From a virus, in IMG/VR virus record IMGVR_UViG_3300033553_000116, positions 1-64,000 of that record: a stretch of DNA of 64,000 bases; one strand, given 5' to 3'. Shown here piece after piece: positions 53,664-62,022 of the stretch. Within the stretch, counting starts at the first letter, position 1. Every line of letters starts with the position of its first letter. The translations under genes and the position numbers were made by a program. The notes beneath the pieces were generated by a model. That model worked only from the letters and a program-made list of their open reading frames with translations, made no database searches and was not told where the DNA came from.

Positions 53664-54497
53664 ATGCGACAGTATTTAGAAGGACTACAACGTATCTTAG
53701 ATGAAGGTACGTTTCATGGAGATAGAACAGGCACAGGTACTATCTCTCGTTTCGGGGAGCAGTTACGTTTTGATTTGACAGATGGTCTCCCATTGGTCAC
53801 TACTAAGTTCACAAACTTCCGTGCCATTCAGCGTGAACTACTTTGGTTCCTTGAAGGCTCTACTAATAGCATCCGGTTAAATGAAATCGGTTCTAAGATC
53901 TGGGATGGCTGGGCTTTAGATGATGGTGACTTAGGGCCTATCTATGGTAAGCAATGGACTGACTGGGATGTCATCGACAAAGGTGAGGTAGTAACTGATC
54001 TGGAGGCTCTTTTAGAACTTTCTCAAGATGGTACTAGATTAGATGAACTTAGTCTTAATATCAGTTCTATTTTAGATAAGATTGCACTTAAGCCAAATAT
54101 CAATCAGATCCAACAGGTCATTGAAGACTTGCGTGTGAATCCACATTCAAGACGTCATTTAGTTACTGCATGGAACCCATCTGCATTGCCATCTGAATAT
54201 AAACTAACCATGACTAACGGTAAAGTTATTAAAGCTCCACTTACACCACAGGGTAACGTTGCAGAAGGTAAAGCTGCATTGCCTGCATGTCATACCTTCT
54301 TCCAGTTCTACTCTCGACTAATGTGTCTTGAAGAGCGTATGAATTATATCCCGGCTTCTAAAGTAGGGTTATATGCAAAGATCGTGGAATTCGATGAAGT
54401 ATCAGCTCAGCCATTCTTAGATGACACTGAGGCCATGGCTTTATTAGATGAGCATGATGTTCCTAAACATGCACTAAGTTGTCAGATGTATCAGCGT
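53664..54497 (+). CDS. td: Thymidylate synthase, exon 1 (residues 1-278)
   Basis: ATG follows AACAAGGATTAAT. It converts dUMP to dTMP using methylene-tetrahydrofolate. Signatures include DRTGTGTISRFGEQLRFDL near the N-terminus, the catalytic ALPACHTFFQF with the active-site Cys, and LSCQMYQRS at the end. The spliced protein is about 376 residues, longer than the usual 264-316, with inserted stretches between the conserved blocks (around residues 115-150, 185-205 and 220-265). The frame reads on into the intron to a stop at 54569, a readthrough artefact. Exon 1 ends in T at the likely 5' splice site. Confidence 0.93.
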
Positions 54498-54829
54498 TCA
54501 CATAACGAGCGCCTTTTAGCAGTAATGCTAATCGAAGAACATTCTCAAATTGCTGGGAAATCTTGCTAAGCATTTACACCACAACGTAATTTGAAAAAAA
54601 TAAGCGTGACGGTTTTAAAAAGTTAAATGATAGAGATAATCAGCAGCCAAGGGTCCATATAGGATCAAGGTTCAACGACTAGCCTTTGATAAGGTGTAGG
54701 ACCAAGTGGTCCGAAACGGGAAAGCTTCCTACTCATAGAGAGGAAGGTGATATAGTCTACTCTGCATGGTGACATGCAGCTGCACGTAATGGTGCGGGTA
54801 GTGTCTAACGAACACTATTGAATATAACG
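54498..54829 (+). ncRNA. Group I self-splicing intron in the thymidylate synthase gene
   Basis: The coding frame breaks exactly in the QRS-x-D-x-x-LG-x-PFNIA block. The intervening 332 bases hold group I core elements: GGTTCAACGACTAG (P3/P7 'R' region) and GATATAGTCTACTC ('S' region), in correct order and spacing. The predicted 5' exon ends in T and the intron in G, as group I rules require. No homing endonuclease frame is present. Splicing restores QRS-S-DSLLGQPFNIA. T4 td contains a group I intron at a different location in the gene. Confidence 0.9.
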
Positions 54830-55126
54830 TCGAGTGATTCATTATTGGGCCAGCCCTTTAATATCGCTTCATATGCGCTACTAACTGAAATGGTTGCACA
54901 GTGTGTTAACATGGTTCCAGATGAACTTATCTGGGTAGGTGGCGATTGTCACATTTACAATAACCATCTTGATGCTGCTAAAGAGGTAATAGCCAGACAG
55001 CCTATGGCATTACCTACACTTAAGTTAACTCCAGGCATTACTGATATCTTTGCTTTTGGTGAAGATGACATTGTGTTGGAGTCATATGAACACCACGATG
55101 CTATTAAATTAAAAGTATCGATTTAA
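54830..55126 (+). CDS. td: Thymidylate synthase, exon 2 (C-terminal 98 residues)
   Basis: From TCG AGT GAT TCA at 54830: the segment GQPFNIASYALLTEMVAQ and the substrate-binding GGDCHIYNNH, both standard for thymidylate synthase, through to a TAA at 55124. The TTG at 54818 just before it belongs to the intron and does not need to be a start. Exons 1 and 2 are each multiples of three bases, so the join keeps frame. Confidence 0.92.
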   Translation, partial: SSDSLLGQPFNIASYALLTEMVAQCVNMVPDELIWVGGDCHIYNNHLDAAKEVIARQPMALPTLKLTPGITDIFAFGEDDIVLESYEHHDAIKLKVSI

Positions 55127-55149
55127 AGGTTCTGTCTAACATGTAATAA

Positions 55150-55178
55150 TGAGTAGAGGCTAATGCCTCTACTCATTT
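55150..55178 (+). terminator. Terminator after thymidylate synthase
   Basis: GAGTAGAGGC / GCCTCTACTC stem around TAAT followed by ATTTATAT. Confidence 0.82.
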
Positions 55179-55200
55179 ATATATAATATTTGGAGGATTT

Positions 55201-55623
55201 ATGACTAAGGTTATAAACATTAATAAAGCTAAGATTGATATGGCCAATGAATACTGGCAAGCCGAACGGGAGGAACGTATATCTGATAAGACCACAGCTT
55301 TTAGTAATGAAGATAACGGTACAATTAGATATTTTGTAGAAAATGCAGTAACGGCTATACAGTCTGGTAAAAAGTATGTTCGATTAGAAAAAGAAGTTTA
55401 TCCGATTCGAGATAGAGTTTGTGATAAAATAGAACACATGCTTGAAAAATATGAATATGAAGTTACCATATCTATGGCGATGGGTGATGTAGCTAACGAT
55501 ACTGCATTAGTAATCGTTGTTAGTATTGCGGACTACGATTGTTCTTGGAACCCCGAGGATGTCTTAGAGCTAAAAGTAAATCAGACATATAAAGAATATA
55601 TCAAAGAAATGTCAAGGGGGTGA
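55201..55623 (+). CDS. Unknown protein, 140 aa
   Basis: ATG follows TTTGGAGGATTT. Acidic, alpha/beta, with no family recognised. It overlaps the next open frame, so a small operon of unknown genes begins here. Confidence 0.7.
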   Translation: MTKVININKAKIDMANEYWQAEREERISDKTTAFSNEDNGTIRYFVENAVTAIQSGKKYVRLEKEVYPIRDRVCDKIEHMLEKYEYEVTISMAMGDVANDTALVIVVSIADYDCSWNPEDVLELKVNQTYKEYIKEMSRG

Positions 55624-55628
55624 ATACC

Positions 55629-56021
55629 ATGGTAATGAAAACAAGTAATACAAAGCGACTCAAGGCAATCAATTTATCATCGGGGCCATTTAGATCATTA
55701 ACTATTAATGTAGTTGATTTAGTAACCTTTTATGATATCCATCAACGCAATGATGCATTGGCCAACATAAAGATGAAAATATGGGAGATGATAAATCATT
55801 TATATAGTCATGATAAGAAACTGCAATTACCAGAGAATTCAAGTCTCATCTTACTAGATGTTAGTATGGAACTTTTTACTGGTGATGCTACAGGGCCAGT
55901 GTTAGATTTAAAGTTTGTCTTAACTAATAGACTATTTAAGACAGTAAAGTATGCTCAGAACTATACCTACGTTATTAAGGTATGTAACGATAATAGACCA
56001 GGTGCTCCAGCATTCATATAG
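55629..56021 (+). CDS. Unknown protein, 130 aa
   Basis: ATG at 55629 has AAGGGGGTGAATACC upstream. A GTG at 55620 overlapping the previous stop is the alternative start. Beta-type segments (SLTINVVDLVTFYD, ILLDVSMELF) and a basic C-terminus. No known family. Confidence 0.68.
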   Translation: MVMKTSNTKRLKAINLSSGPFRSLTINVVDLVTFYDIHQRNDALANIKMKIWEMINHLYSHDKKLQLPENSSLILLDVSMELFTGDATGPVLDLKFVLTNRLFKTVKYAQNYTYVIKVCNDNRPGAPAFI

Positions 56022-56185
56022 AGTAGGTTCTTAGGAATCTATCTATGTAGCTTAATCTCCAGTGACTTATTTTATAGATTAATAATTAAATATAGGGGAG
56101 TGGGTAATCGTCCCTTTATGCCGCATTAATGAGTAAGTTTATACATAGGAGTAATATTCTCTAGGTCACTAATGAGGAATTTAAA

Positions 56186-56506
56186 ATGCGATTATGGAAT
56201 AGAGGTATTGAATATGGGTATATAGAAACCTTGAATCAAGTACTTAAGGATTATGGCCCTAAGGTTAACCCACTGCGAATAGCAACCCATGGTCCTGAAA
56301 TACCAGACTGTACCTGGATAATGTTTATCGGCGACATCACTCCAATACTTAAAGACATCGATAATTATTACATTATCGAATATGTACCTGGAGGATTCGA
56401 TCTCTCTAAGACCGTGACCATTGATTGCTTAGGCATTCTATTTAGAAACGTAAAGAGCATTGAGCTTATGGACTCAATTAAAGACTCTCTTATTAATAAG
56501 GAATAA
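56186..56506 (+). CDS. Unknown small protein, 106 aa
   Basis: ATG follows TGAGGAATTTAAA. Two halves: helix/loop N-terminus and a strand-rich second half. A gap of 165 bases before it contains a GGGGAGTGGGTAATCG-like segment but no evident gene or promoter core. Confidence 0.68.
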   Translation: MRLWNRGIEYGYIETLNQVLKDYGPKVNPLRIATHGPEIPDCTWIMFIGDITPILKDIDNYYIIEYVPGGFDLSKTVTIDCLGILFRNVKSIELMDSIKDSLINKE

Positions 56507-56508
56507 AA

Positions 56509-56775
56509 ATGATACTTAAAAAGATTACACCGCAAGAAATAAACGATCTTATTTACTCAGTAAAGTATGAGGTGGTAGACGCTACCACTACTACTATCTG
56601 CATAATTATGACTAAGTGTGGATTTACAGCGATTGGAACTAATTCTTGTTTGAATATGTCTGACTGGATTGAGCAGAAGGGTAAAGAAGATTCATATGCT
56701 AAAGCTATAGATAAGATTTGGGAAATGGAAGGGTACCATAGAAAACGTATGGCTGAACATAACCGCAACTCGTAG
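56509..56775 (+). CDS. Unknown small protein, 88 aa
   Basis: ATG follows AATAAGGAATAAAA, three bases after the previous stop. Contains a strand TTICIIMTKCGFTAIG and a helical charged C-terminus (WIEQKGKEDSYAKAIDKI). No family recognised. Confidence 0.68.
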   Translation: MILKKITPQEINDLIYSVKYEVVDATTTTICIIMTKCGFTAIGTNSCLNMSDWIEQKGKEDSYAKAIDKIWEMEGYHRKRMAEHNRNS

Positions 56776-56846
56776 TAAGTCATTGCTATCGGGTGAGGTA
56801 GTATATGTCATTGTGACGTTATTAAAGAATGGTTAGAGGGACAATA

Positions 56847-57455
56847 ATGAATTTAGTTAGTCAGTATTTGGTAATAGCCAGTGAAGAAAGTAGTGAAGTT
56901 ATCCAAGCGTCAAGTGATCTATTAATTAATATTAATCCGTTAGAGAATACAAGTGGTACATTAAGAGCCTACCATCTCGCAAAAGAATTCCAGGAACTTA
57001 CAGGGATGATGGAATTGTTGGAGAAACACCAAATCATCCCAAAACTCCCATCCGGCTGTAAAGATACCATTAAGACAAGGAAAAAAGAACGCGTTGATCA
57101 TTGGCTTGAACACTCTAAAGAACAAGGCACCCTTGAAGAAACTAGTATACTAGGAGCTAGTGACAATATACTGGAACAGATTAAACAGAGTTCAGCGGTA
57201 TTGATCCAAGCCTGTTCAAAGTCCCAACGCTTTGGCTTACATGACGGCATAGCTGAAAAGCCTACAACAAATGCACAAGACATTATTTCAGTCGTTAAAA
57301 GACTAGAAGGGTTATCAGACCTATTAAAAAATAGTGGACTTCTATCTAACTCCGATGAAACACCCAGCTACACTTTAAACGATGTCATAAGTGGTCATAC
57401 CAATCACCAAGAGTTAGCTAAGATAACCAAAGACTCCATTAAAGGAAATGAATAA
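56847..57455 (+). CDS. MazG-like NTP pyrophosphohydrolase, tandem-duplicated, 202 aa
   Basis: ATG at 56847 follows AGAGGGACAATA; an ATG at 56829 is in frame but less likely. Each half contains a MazG-like helical core: residues 1-60 have ASEESSEVIQASSDLL (EExxE-like) then KEFQELTGMMELLEK, and residues about 110-165 have LEQIKQSSAVLIQACSKS, RFGLHD and KRLEGLSDLLKN. The second half keeps the 'SKxxRFG' motif but has lost the acidic EExxE, so each half keeps complementary pieces. MazG enzymes hydrolyse NTPs or dNTPs, including those made in signalling or damage. Neighbouring thymidylate synthase and DHFR fit a nucleotide-pool role. Confidence 0.72.
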   Translation: MNLVSQYLVIASEESSEVIQASSDLLININPLENTSGTLRAYHLAKEFQELTGMMELLEKHQIIPKLPSGCKDTIKTRKKERVDHWLEHSKEQGTLEETSILGASDNILEQIKQSSAVLIQACSKSQRFGLHDGIAEKPTTNAQDIISVVKRLEGLSDLLKNSGLLSNSDETPSYTLNDVISGHTNHQELAKITKDSIKGNE

Positions 57456-57988
57456 TGACGATGACATATTTAAGAGCTATAGGTAATAACTTTCTATCTG
57501 CGCTATCTGCAATACCATATATGTTTCAAATGGAACTACCATCCAATCCTAAACAGCCACTCAAACCAAGACATGATAATGGGAAGTATAGTTATCATGG
57601 AATTGCCCCAAAGCAAATCAAATATACAGACTTATATAAATACGCAGTTAGAATGCGTGAGCTAATTGGTCTTAAACGTAATTTTAATATCCTATCTAAG
57701 GTTACTGGTAGATCTGCTGAGTTAGTTTTTAATTTAAGGGCTTCAGGCATCACACCACTTAGATGGACTGGTGAGCAAGTTTTCTTAGCGTACGATACCG
57801 AAGGTATTAAATATATGTGTCAGTTAGTACACTGGCTTGAAAACAATTCTGAAGTTGACTGGGGTTACGGTAGTGCTGAAGATATAACCGATACAAACCA
57901 TTTCGTGTATGTTGTCTTTAAAACACCTAAAAGCCAGAAGAAGTTTCGTAAGGAATTATATAAAATTTTAACTGCATTGGCATACTAA
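57455..57988 (+). CDS. Unknown protein, 177 aa
   Basis: Starts at the ATG overlapping the previous stop (TAATG). Basic, with a helix-rich middle (YKYAVRMRELIGLKRNFN) and a beta-type C-terminus. No family recognised. Confidence 0.7.
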   Translation: MTMTYLRAIGNNFLSALSAIPYMFQMELPSNPKQPLKPRHDNGKYSYHGIAPKQIKYTDLYKYAVRMRELIGLKRNFNILSKVTGRSAELVFNLRASGITPLRWTGEQVFLAYDTEGIKYMCQLVHWLENNSEVDWGYGSAEDITDTNHFVYVVFKTPKSQKKFRKELYKILTALAY

Positions 57989-58005
57989 ACAAAAGGTAAG
58001 TAATA

Positions 58006-58245
58006 ATGGATGAAGAACCAGTACTGTCTACCCCATTAAGAATTAGACCCAAGCGAGTAGTATTTCTATCAGTGGGGTCAATGTATGACCCTGAGACAAT
58101 TAAAAAAATGATAGCAGCGATGCCTAAAATTGGTACCAAAGAAGATCGGGCTAGGGGCGATAAACCCAATAACTATCTTTCTTTAGATAATAATCCTCCG
58201 TATAGAGAGTTCACTACGAAAAACAAACGCCGTAAACAATGGTAG
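58006..58245 (+). CDS. Unknown small protein, 79 aa
   Basis: ATG follows AAAGGTAAGTAATA. Basic N-terminus (PLRIRPKRVVFLSVGS) and a Lys/Arg-rich C-terminus. No family recognised. Its stop lies eight bases before the DHFR start. Confidence 0.65.
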   Translation: MDEEPVLSTPLRIRPKRVVFLSVGSMYDPETIKKMIAAMPKIGTKEDRARGDKPNNYLSLDNNPPYREFTTKNKRRKQW

Positions 58246-58253
58246 GTATATCG

Positions 58254-58754
58254 ATGGAAGTAGAAATAATCTCAGCTATAGCGGCTAACGGTGTTATAGG
58301 TAAAGAAGATGAGTTAGCCATGAAGTCTAAGGAAGACATGGCATTCTTTAAAGCGGAGACTACAGGACATGCTGTCCTAATGGGTAGGAAGACCTTTGAT
58401 AGTTTACCTGGACCTTTAATAGAAAGACTTAATATAGTAATAACCCGTAATCCAATTCACCAACCCAATCCTGTTGATGGTGTGGTTTACTCAGATGATC
58501 TTTTTGGTGTCATTAAGGGATTAGCTGACAATGGTACATATGAGCGCCTATACATAGTCGGGGGTGCTGAAATATATAAACAAGCACTTGATGCAGACAT
58601 CGTTGATAGAATGATATTAACTAGGTTCTCTGAGGGTGCTGAAGGCGATACTCATTTCCCATACTTCAATCAAGATATGTGGGACGTTGAAGATATTGCT
58701 GAGTTTAAAGGAACACCTGCGTATAGGGTGTTAGGTTACACAAGAATTAGATGA
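58254..58754 (+). CDS. Dihydrofolate reductase
   Basis: Start at ATG 58254, preceded by GGTAGGTATATCG; a GTG at 58239 would add five residues. About 166 aa, the usual bacterial length. Key features: IISAIAANGVIGKEDELA at the N-terminus, MGRKTFDSL (NADPH-binding), VITRNP and YIVGGAEIYKQAL near the end. It regenerates tetrahydrofolate for thymidylate synthase, located 4 kb upstream. A phage DHFR beside a phage td fits joint synthesis of dTMP during infection. The catalytic acidic residue appears as the Glu of KEDELAM. Confidence 0.93.
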   Translation: MEVEIISAIAANGVIGKEDELAMKSKEDMAFFKAETTGHAVLMGRKTFDSLPGPLIERLNIVITRNPIHQPNPVDGVVYSDDLFGVIKGLADNGTYERLYIVGGAEIYKQALDADIVDRMILTRFSEGAEGDTHFPYFNQDMWDVEDIAEFKGTPAYRVLGYTRIR

Positions 58755-58808
58755 TAATAAACATAGTAGGGTTAAGTCCCTATTATGTCCCAAAAAGGAT
58801 TAATACTT

Positions 58809-59150
58809 ATGAAAAGACAAATAGCAAGACTAACTCAGGCATCTAGGTTAAAACAACATCGTGCTGAAACTAGTAGACCAAAGACTGGTGTTAGTAGAAT
58901 GAAAAAATACAATGGAGGTAGTTTAAAAAACCTTTATGGTAAGCGTAGTCGTTATAGAGACATACAAAAAAGTCTAAAGGGATTTATGCACTTCTACTAT
59001 TACAGTTGGTCATACATTGGAATGGCGACCACACACTTCGCTAGGAGATCAAAGACTACGTCAGTCATCAATAGAACTAGATGTATGCCAACTTGGTATG
59101 CACCGAATACTATTAATGGTCTGTTGGGTAATAGGATTAGTGGTATTTAA
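58809..59150 (+). CDS. Unknown basic protein, 113 aa
   Basis: ATG at 58809 follows AAAAAGGATTAATACTT. Strongly basic N-terminus (MKRQIARLTQASRLKQ) and Arg/Lys throughout. Possible nucleic-acid binding but no recognisable fold. It ends before a terminator. A weak AGGG / CCCT hairpin precedes it. Confidence 0.65.
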   Translation: MKRQIARLTQASRLKQHRAETSRPKTGVSRMKKYNGGSLKNLYGKRSRYRDIQKSLKGFMHFYYYSWSYIGMATTHFARRSKTTSVINRTRCMPTWYAPNTINGLLGNRISGI

Positions 59151-59162
59151 AAACCGGCATAA

Positions 59163-59200
59163 GGCAGAGTGGGACAACCCACTCTGCTATTCTTTTTTTT
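59163..59200. terminator. Strong terminator between convergent genes
   Basis: GCAGAGTGGG / CCCACTCTGC stem around ACAA, then twelve T's. It separates the basic gene from the minus-strand adhesin. Confidence 0.88.
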
Positions 59201-59212
59201 TTTTATTTATCT

Positions 59213-59955
59213 TTAGTCGTACGTTATATTAATTAAAGTACGGTGACCTGAATAGTTAGCTAGGAGAGTTCTACTTCCTGTGAAGTGAATATCTTTATAA
59301 ATCACCGCATCTCCTGCAGTCCCACCGTTATGATAGTTAAGACTAAAGTAACCTGTTACATTAATCTCCCCATTCGTTACCATGACGTTTGGAGATACTC
59401 TAACTAATGATACTTGGTAGTTAGTATTCTTAGGTGACACATCGTATTCAAAATCAATATCCTGAAATAAGAAATTATATCCAGCGAATAAAGGACAGTC
59501 ACGTGCAGACCCTGTGTTCTTATATTTAATTAAAACTGTACCGGGTCCATCCGTGGCTGCAAATGTGGACCCTACTTGAATGCCATGTGCATTAATATAG
59601 TCGGGCTCATCTATAGTCCTGAGTAAATTACCATTGTTACTTTCTCTAACTGAATTATTTATACCACTGCCAACGGTGCTACCTGGAGTTGCAAATAAAC
59701 CATGATAGTTAACCCAGGTACTATTAAAAACCATCCCATAGTCTGCAGTATCATAAATGCCTGGTAACAAACCAACAAGAGCATTATTGGGTATATGCTT
59801 AAATGTATACCATGGTTTCTCGTATGTACCATCGCCCGTTTCATCTGAGCCCATTGGTGATATATACACATCAAAGTTTGAGTTACCTGAACTACGACGT
59901 TTGCCACCGGCCATAACGGCACTAAATGAAAACTATTTATTATACTAGTTTTCAT
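59213..59955 (-). CDS. Beta-helix adhesin-like protein, 247 aa with a -1 frameshift
   Basis: The body (from the ATG at 59914) has the pattern DVYISPMGSDETGDGTYEKP, the start of a right-handed beta-helix/pectate-lyase-type surface domain, with Gly/Asn/Thr-rich strands after it. That ATG has no ribosome site. The ATG at 59955 has GGGGTAAGGATAA and encodes MKTSIINSF, then needs a -1 shift at TTTT (59929-59932 on the plus strand as AAAA) to reach SFSAVMAGGKRRSSG. After the shift it aligns with the N-terminus of the 20299 adhesin (MRSNLINSITFSAMM) over 15 positions without gaps. Either programmed shifting or a one-base loss in the homopolymer explains this. Confidence 0.75.
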
Positions 59956-60030
59956 TTATCCTTACCCCCTTTAATAATTTATATAACTATACATAAAATA
60001 CCACATGGCTATCTCCAATATAGACATGAT

Positions 60031-60073
60031 ACATTGAAGAAAATTTCACACCTATATTACTATAGTGTATAAC
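60031..60073 (+). promoter_or_regulatory. Phage-specific promoter copy
   Basis: TACATTGAAGAAAATTTCAC followed by ACCTATATTACTATAGTGTA. The upstream element keeps the ATTGAA part only. Confidence 0.7.
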
Positions 60074-60136
60074 AACCTAGTTATCTTCACCACGAAGAAT
60101 AGCTAATATAACAGAATTAATTAATGGAGAAATAAC

Positions 60137-61357
60137 ATGTCAGATTTTAATCTACTAGCTTCAGCAATAGCGGATCTGTGCAATGATGGTAATGTACCAC
60201 TTGGTGAAATAGTATCAACATCAGATATCTTAACGGCATTACCCACGGATGTGGCGCGTATGTTTGAGACACCAACGGCCCTACGTTTAGCAATGACTAA
60301 GTTTGATACGTTATTAAATGTACATGGCTTTACATTTAGTCGTCCATCTGCACACGTCTGGAAATTTAAAAAGATTGAACCATCCGAATCATCTACAGTA
60401 CCTAATCCAGTTATAGGTATCCAGCAGCAATTAGATCGCATAGAAGAAACATTAGATGCCACCAACCAAACGGCTCAGCATAATCGAGAGACTGCTGATA
60501 CAAACTATTCAGTTCTAGCAACTGGCATTGCCGATATACTTAAAATGGTAAAACATATTAATATTTCCACTGCAAAAAGAGATGACATGGGTAGTCTCGC
60601 AGACCTTGCTCTCGACTTGGATGCTAAAGCCGTAAAGACTAGTGAGTTAGTAATGGACCAACTTAGTAAGGCAGATGCTTGGAAAGCAGAATTGCGCGCT
60701 ATGACAAAACATGCTAATAATGCTGTGGCTGGTATGCAAATAGGGTTAGATAGCCATATAGCAGCAACTGCTAAACATCAAGACTGGTTATATAGCGCCA
60801 CTATACAACATCATGAGAACTATATGGGTGGACTTGGAGTGGTGGAAGGTAATATCAAGCAACACTTTTCTAACTTAGTGGAAGGCATTGGTCGACCACT
60901 ATCTAACCCACTAGCCAGTATGTCTCAGGCTAAATATAAAAGATCCTCACCACATTCAAAAGTAGATATAGTGAAAACTGGTAATATTACTACCTTTCGT
61001 GGTCTGGCACATAGTGGTCGTACAACAGAGATGCTACATTATTTGGTAAACCGACGTATTGGAATTGCCAATCAGATACTTTATATCTCTAATGGTGTAT
61101 CTCCCGATAAAATGTGGAAGGATGTTAATGACACATCTAGGCAGATGGGCTTAGATAACCTACCACATGGTAATGTGAAATGTATTTCTATAAACTATAA
61201 TGTACCCTACGGCAGTGAAGACCTAGCAGATATAATCCGTAGACACTCTAACTACATAGTGTTTTTCGATATCCCTATGTCACCCTACAGTAATCTTTTA
61301 TGGTGGGATGCCAATTTCCATGACCGTGAAGTATATATCACAGAGCCATTTATATAA
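60137..61357 (+). CDS. Coiled-coil protein with a variant P-loop domain, 406 aa
   Basis: ATG follows AATGGAGAAATAAC. Residues about 95-270 are helical with coiled-coil-like charge patterns. The C-terminal 110 residues resemble a RecA-like ATPase core: FRGLAHSGRTTEMLHYLVNR (Walker A-like with Arg in place of Lys) and IVFFDIP (Walker B-like). The Lys to Arg change would probably abolish or alter nucleotide hydrolysis. Partner and role unknown; a motor-like or clamp-like function is possible. Confidence 0.68.
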   Translation: MSDFNLLASAIADLCNDGNVPLGEIVSTSDILTALPTDVARMFETPTALRLAMTKFDTLLNVHGFTFSRPSAHVWKFKKIEPSESSTVPNPVIGIQQQLDRIEETLDATNQTAQHNRETADTNYSVLATGIADILKMVKHINISTAKRDDMGSLADLALDLDAKAVKTSELVMDQLSKADAWKAELRAMTKHANNAVAGMQIGLDSHIAATAKHQDWLYSATIQHHENYMGGLGVVEGNIKQHFSNLVEGIGRPLSNPLASMSQAKYKRSSPHSKVDIVKTGNITTFRGLAHSGRTTEMLHYLVNRRIGIANQILYISNGVSPDKMWKDVNDTSRQMGLDNLPHGNVKCISINYNVPYGSEDLADIIRRHSNYIVFFDIPMSPYSNLLWWDANFHDREVYITEPFI

Positions 61358-61439
61358 ACCATTATTAAGTATTTTTATACTTCTAAACCTATATTGTGTA
61401 GAAAGTTTATTTCTTCTCCTTAAAGTTAAAGTTAAAGCC

Positions 61440-61464
61440 GTTGGGTTGTCCAAGTCAACCCAAC
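61440..61464 (+). other. Perfect 9-bp hairpin
   Basis: GTTGGGTTG / CAACCCAAC around TCCAAGT, near the start of the non-coding region. Not followed by T's, so it is not a terminator. Confidence 0.7.
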
Positions 61465-61573
61465 ACCTAATTCCCTCCACCCCCTTGTGGAATGATGCAA
61501 TGACCTAAGCATTTAAATGTTGACTTATGTTAACTAAGAGGTAACTCTACATCTACGGATATAGTTTTAAACG

Positions 61574-61618
61574 CAAGATACCCCAGAACTTCCTTATGAG
61601 TTGTGGGTCACTATCTTG
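61574..61618 (+). other. Nested RNA stem
   Basis: Outer CAAGATA / TATCTTG and inner CCCAGAACT / AGTTGTGGG enclose a short loop; two concentric pairings suggest a folded RNA element. Confidence 0.6.
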
Positions 61619-61644
61619 AGGGCTGACGCGGAGCGACCGTGTCC

Positions 61645-61678
61645 GGAAGATATGCCTTGACCAACTTCCACCCATTCA
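61645..61678 (+). repeat. Hairpin module, copy 1
   Basis: GGAAGATATGCCTTGACC then AACTTCCACCCATTCA. GGAAG and CTTCC can pair. A near copy, four bases shorter, lies at 62347. Confidence 0.75.
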
Positions 61679-61907
61679 ATGTATTAGTATCTAGCAATGA
61701 TTTACCTCGACGTCTAGGTGCTAGTACATTAATCGGGGGATTGCCCTCCTCGTTATTTCGTTTGCGGACGATTAAGTTGGGCAGTATGAGTTACATGTAC
61801 CCAAATAGGGATAATCACTATGTGTAAACAAATCGTTGGGCGCTTTATTAATGCGTCGGTCCGGGGACTAGATCGCCGGTGAAAGGCTGCACCCATAATG
61901 TTGGTGC

Positions 61908-61940
61908 TGGGGGAGTTAGCCTACCCCCACCTTATTTTAT
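61908..61940 (+). terminator. Hairpin with T-rich tail before the tRNAs
   Basis: TGGGGG / CCCCCA arms around AGTTAGCCTA, then CCTTATTTTAT. It might instead be the end of a structured RNA upstream of tRNA-Asn. Confidence 0.55.
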
Positions 61941-62015
61941 TCCGAAGTAGCTCAGTGGTAGAGCAGAAGCCTGTTAAGCTTTTGGCCGTTGGTTCGACCC
62001 CAACCTTCGGAGCCA
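61941..62015 (+). tRNA. tRNA-Asn (GTT)
   Basis: Complete cloverleaf: acceptor TCCGAAG / CTTCGGA, D-arm GCTC / GAGC, anticodon loop CTGTTAA with anticodon GTT, T-loop TTCGACC with an intact T-stem, and encoded CCA at 62013-62015. A functional phage tRNA that would supply Asn decoding. Confidence 0.93.
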
Positions 62016-62022
62016 CACAACG

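Noticed and set aside
55119-55157. GATTTAAAGG and a TAATAATGAGTA segment as a degenerate promoter before 55201
   Set aside because: Overlaps the thymidylate synthase terminator and lacks the CTATATTAC block; too weak to call.
59659-59955. Separate 98-aa minus-strand protein starting at 59955
   Set aside because: After the first nine residues the frame is out of register with the adhesin, and composition is unprotein-like; better explained as the start of the frameshifted adhesin.
61387-61406. ACCTATATTGTGTAGAAAG as another phage promoter copy
   Set aside because: Only the first half matches the core; the second half (TACTATAATG) is missing, and no gene follows in the expected distance.
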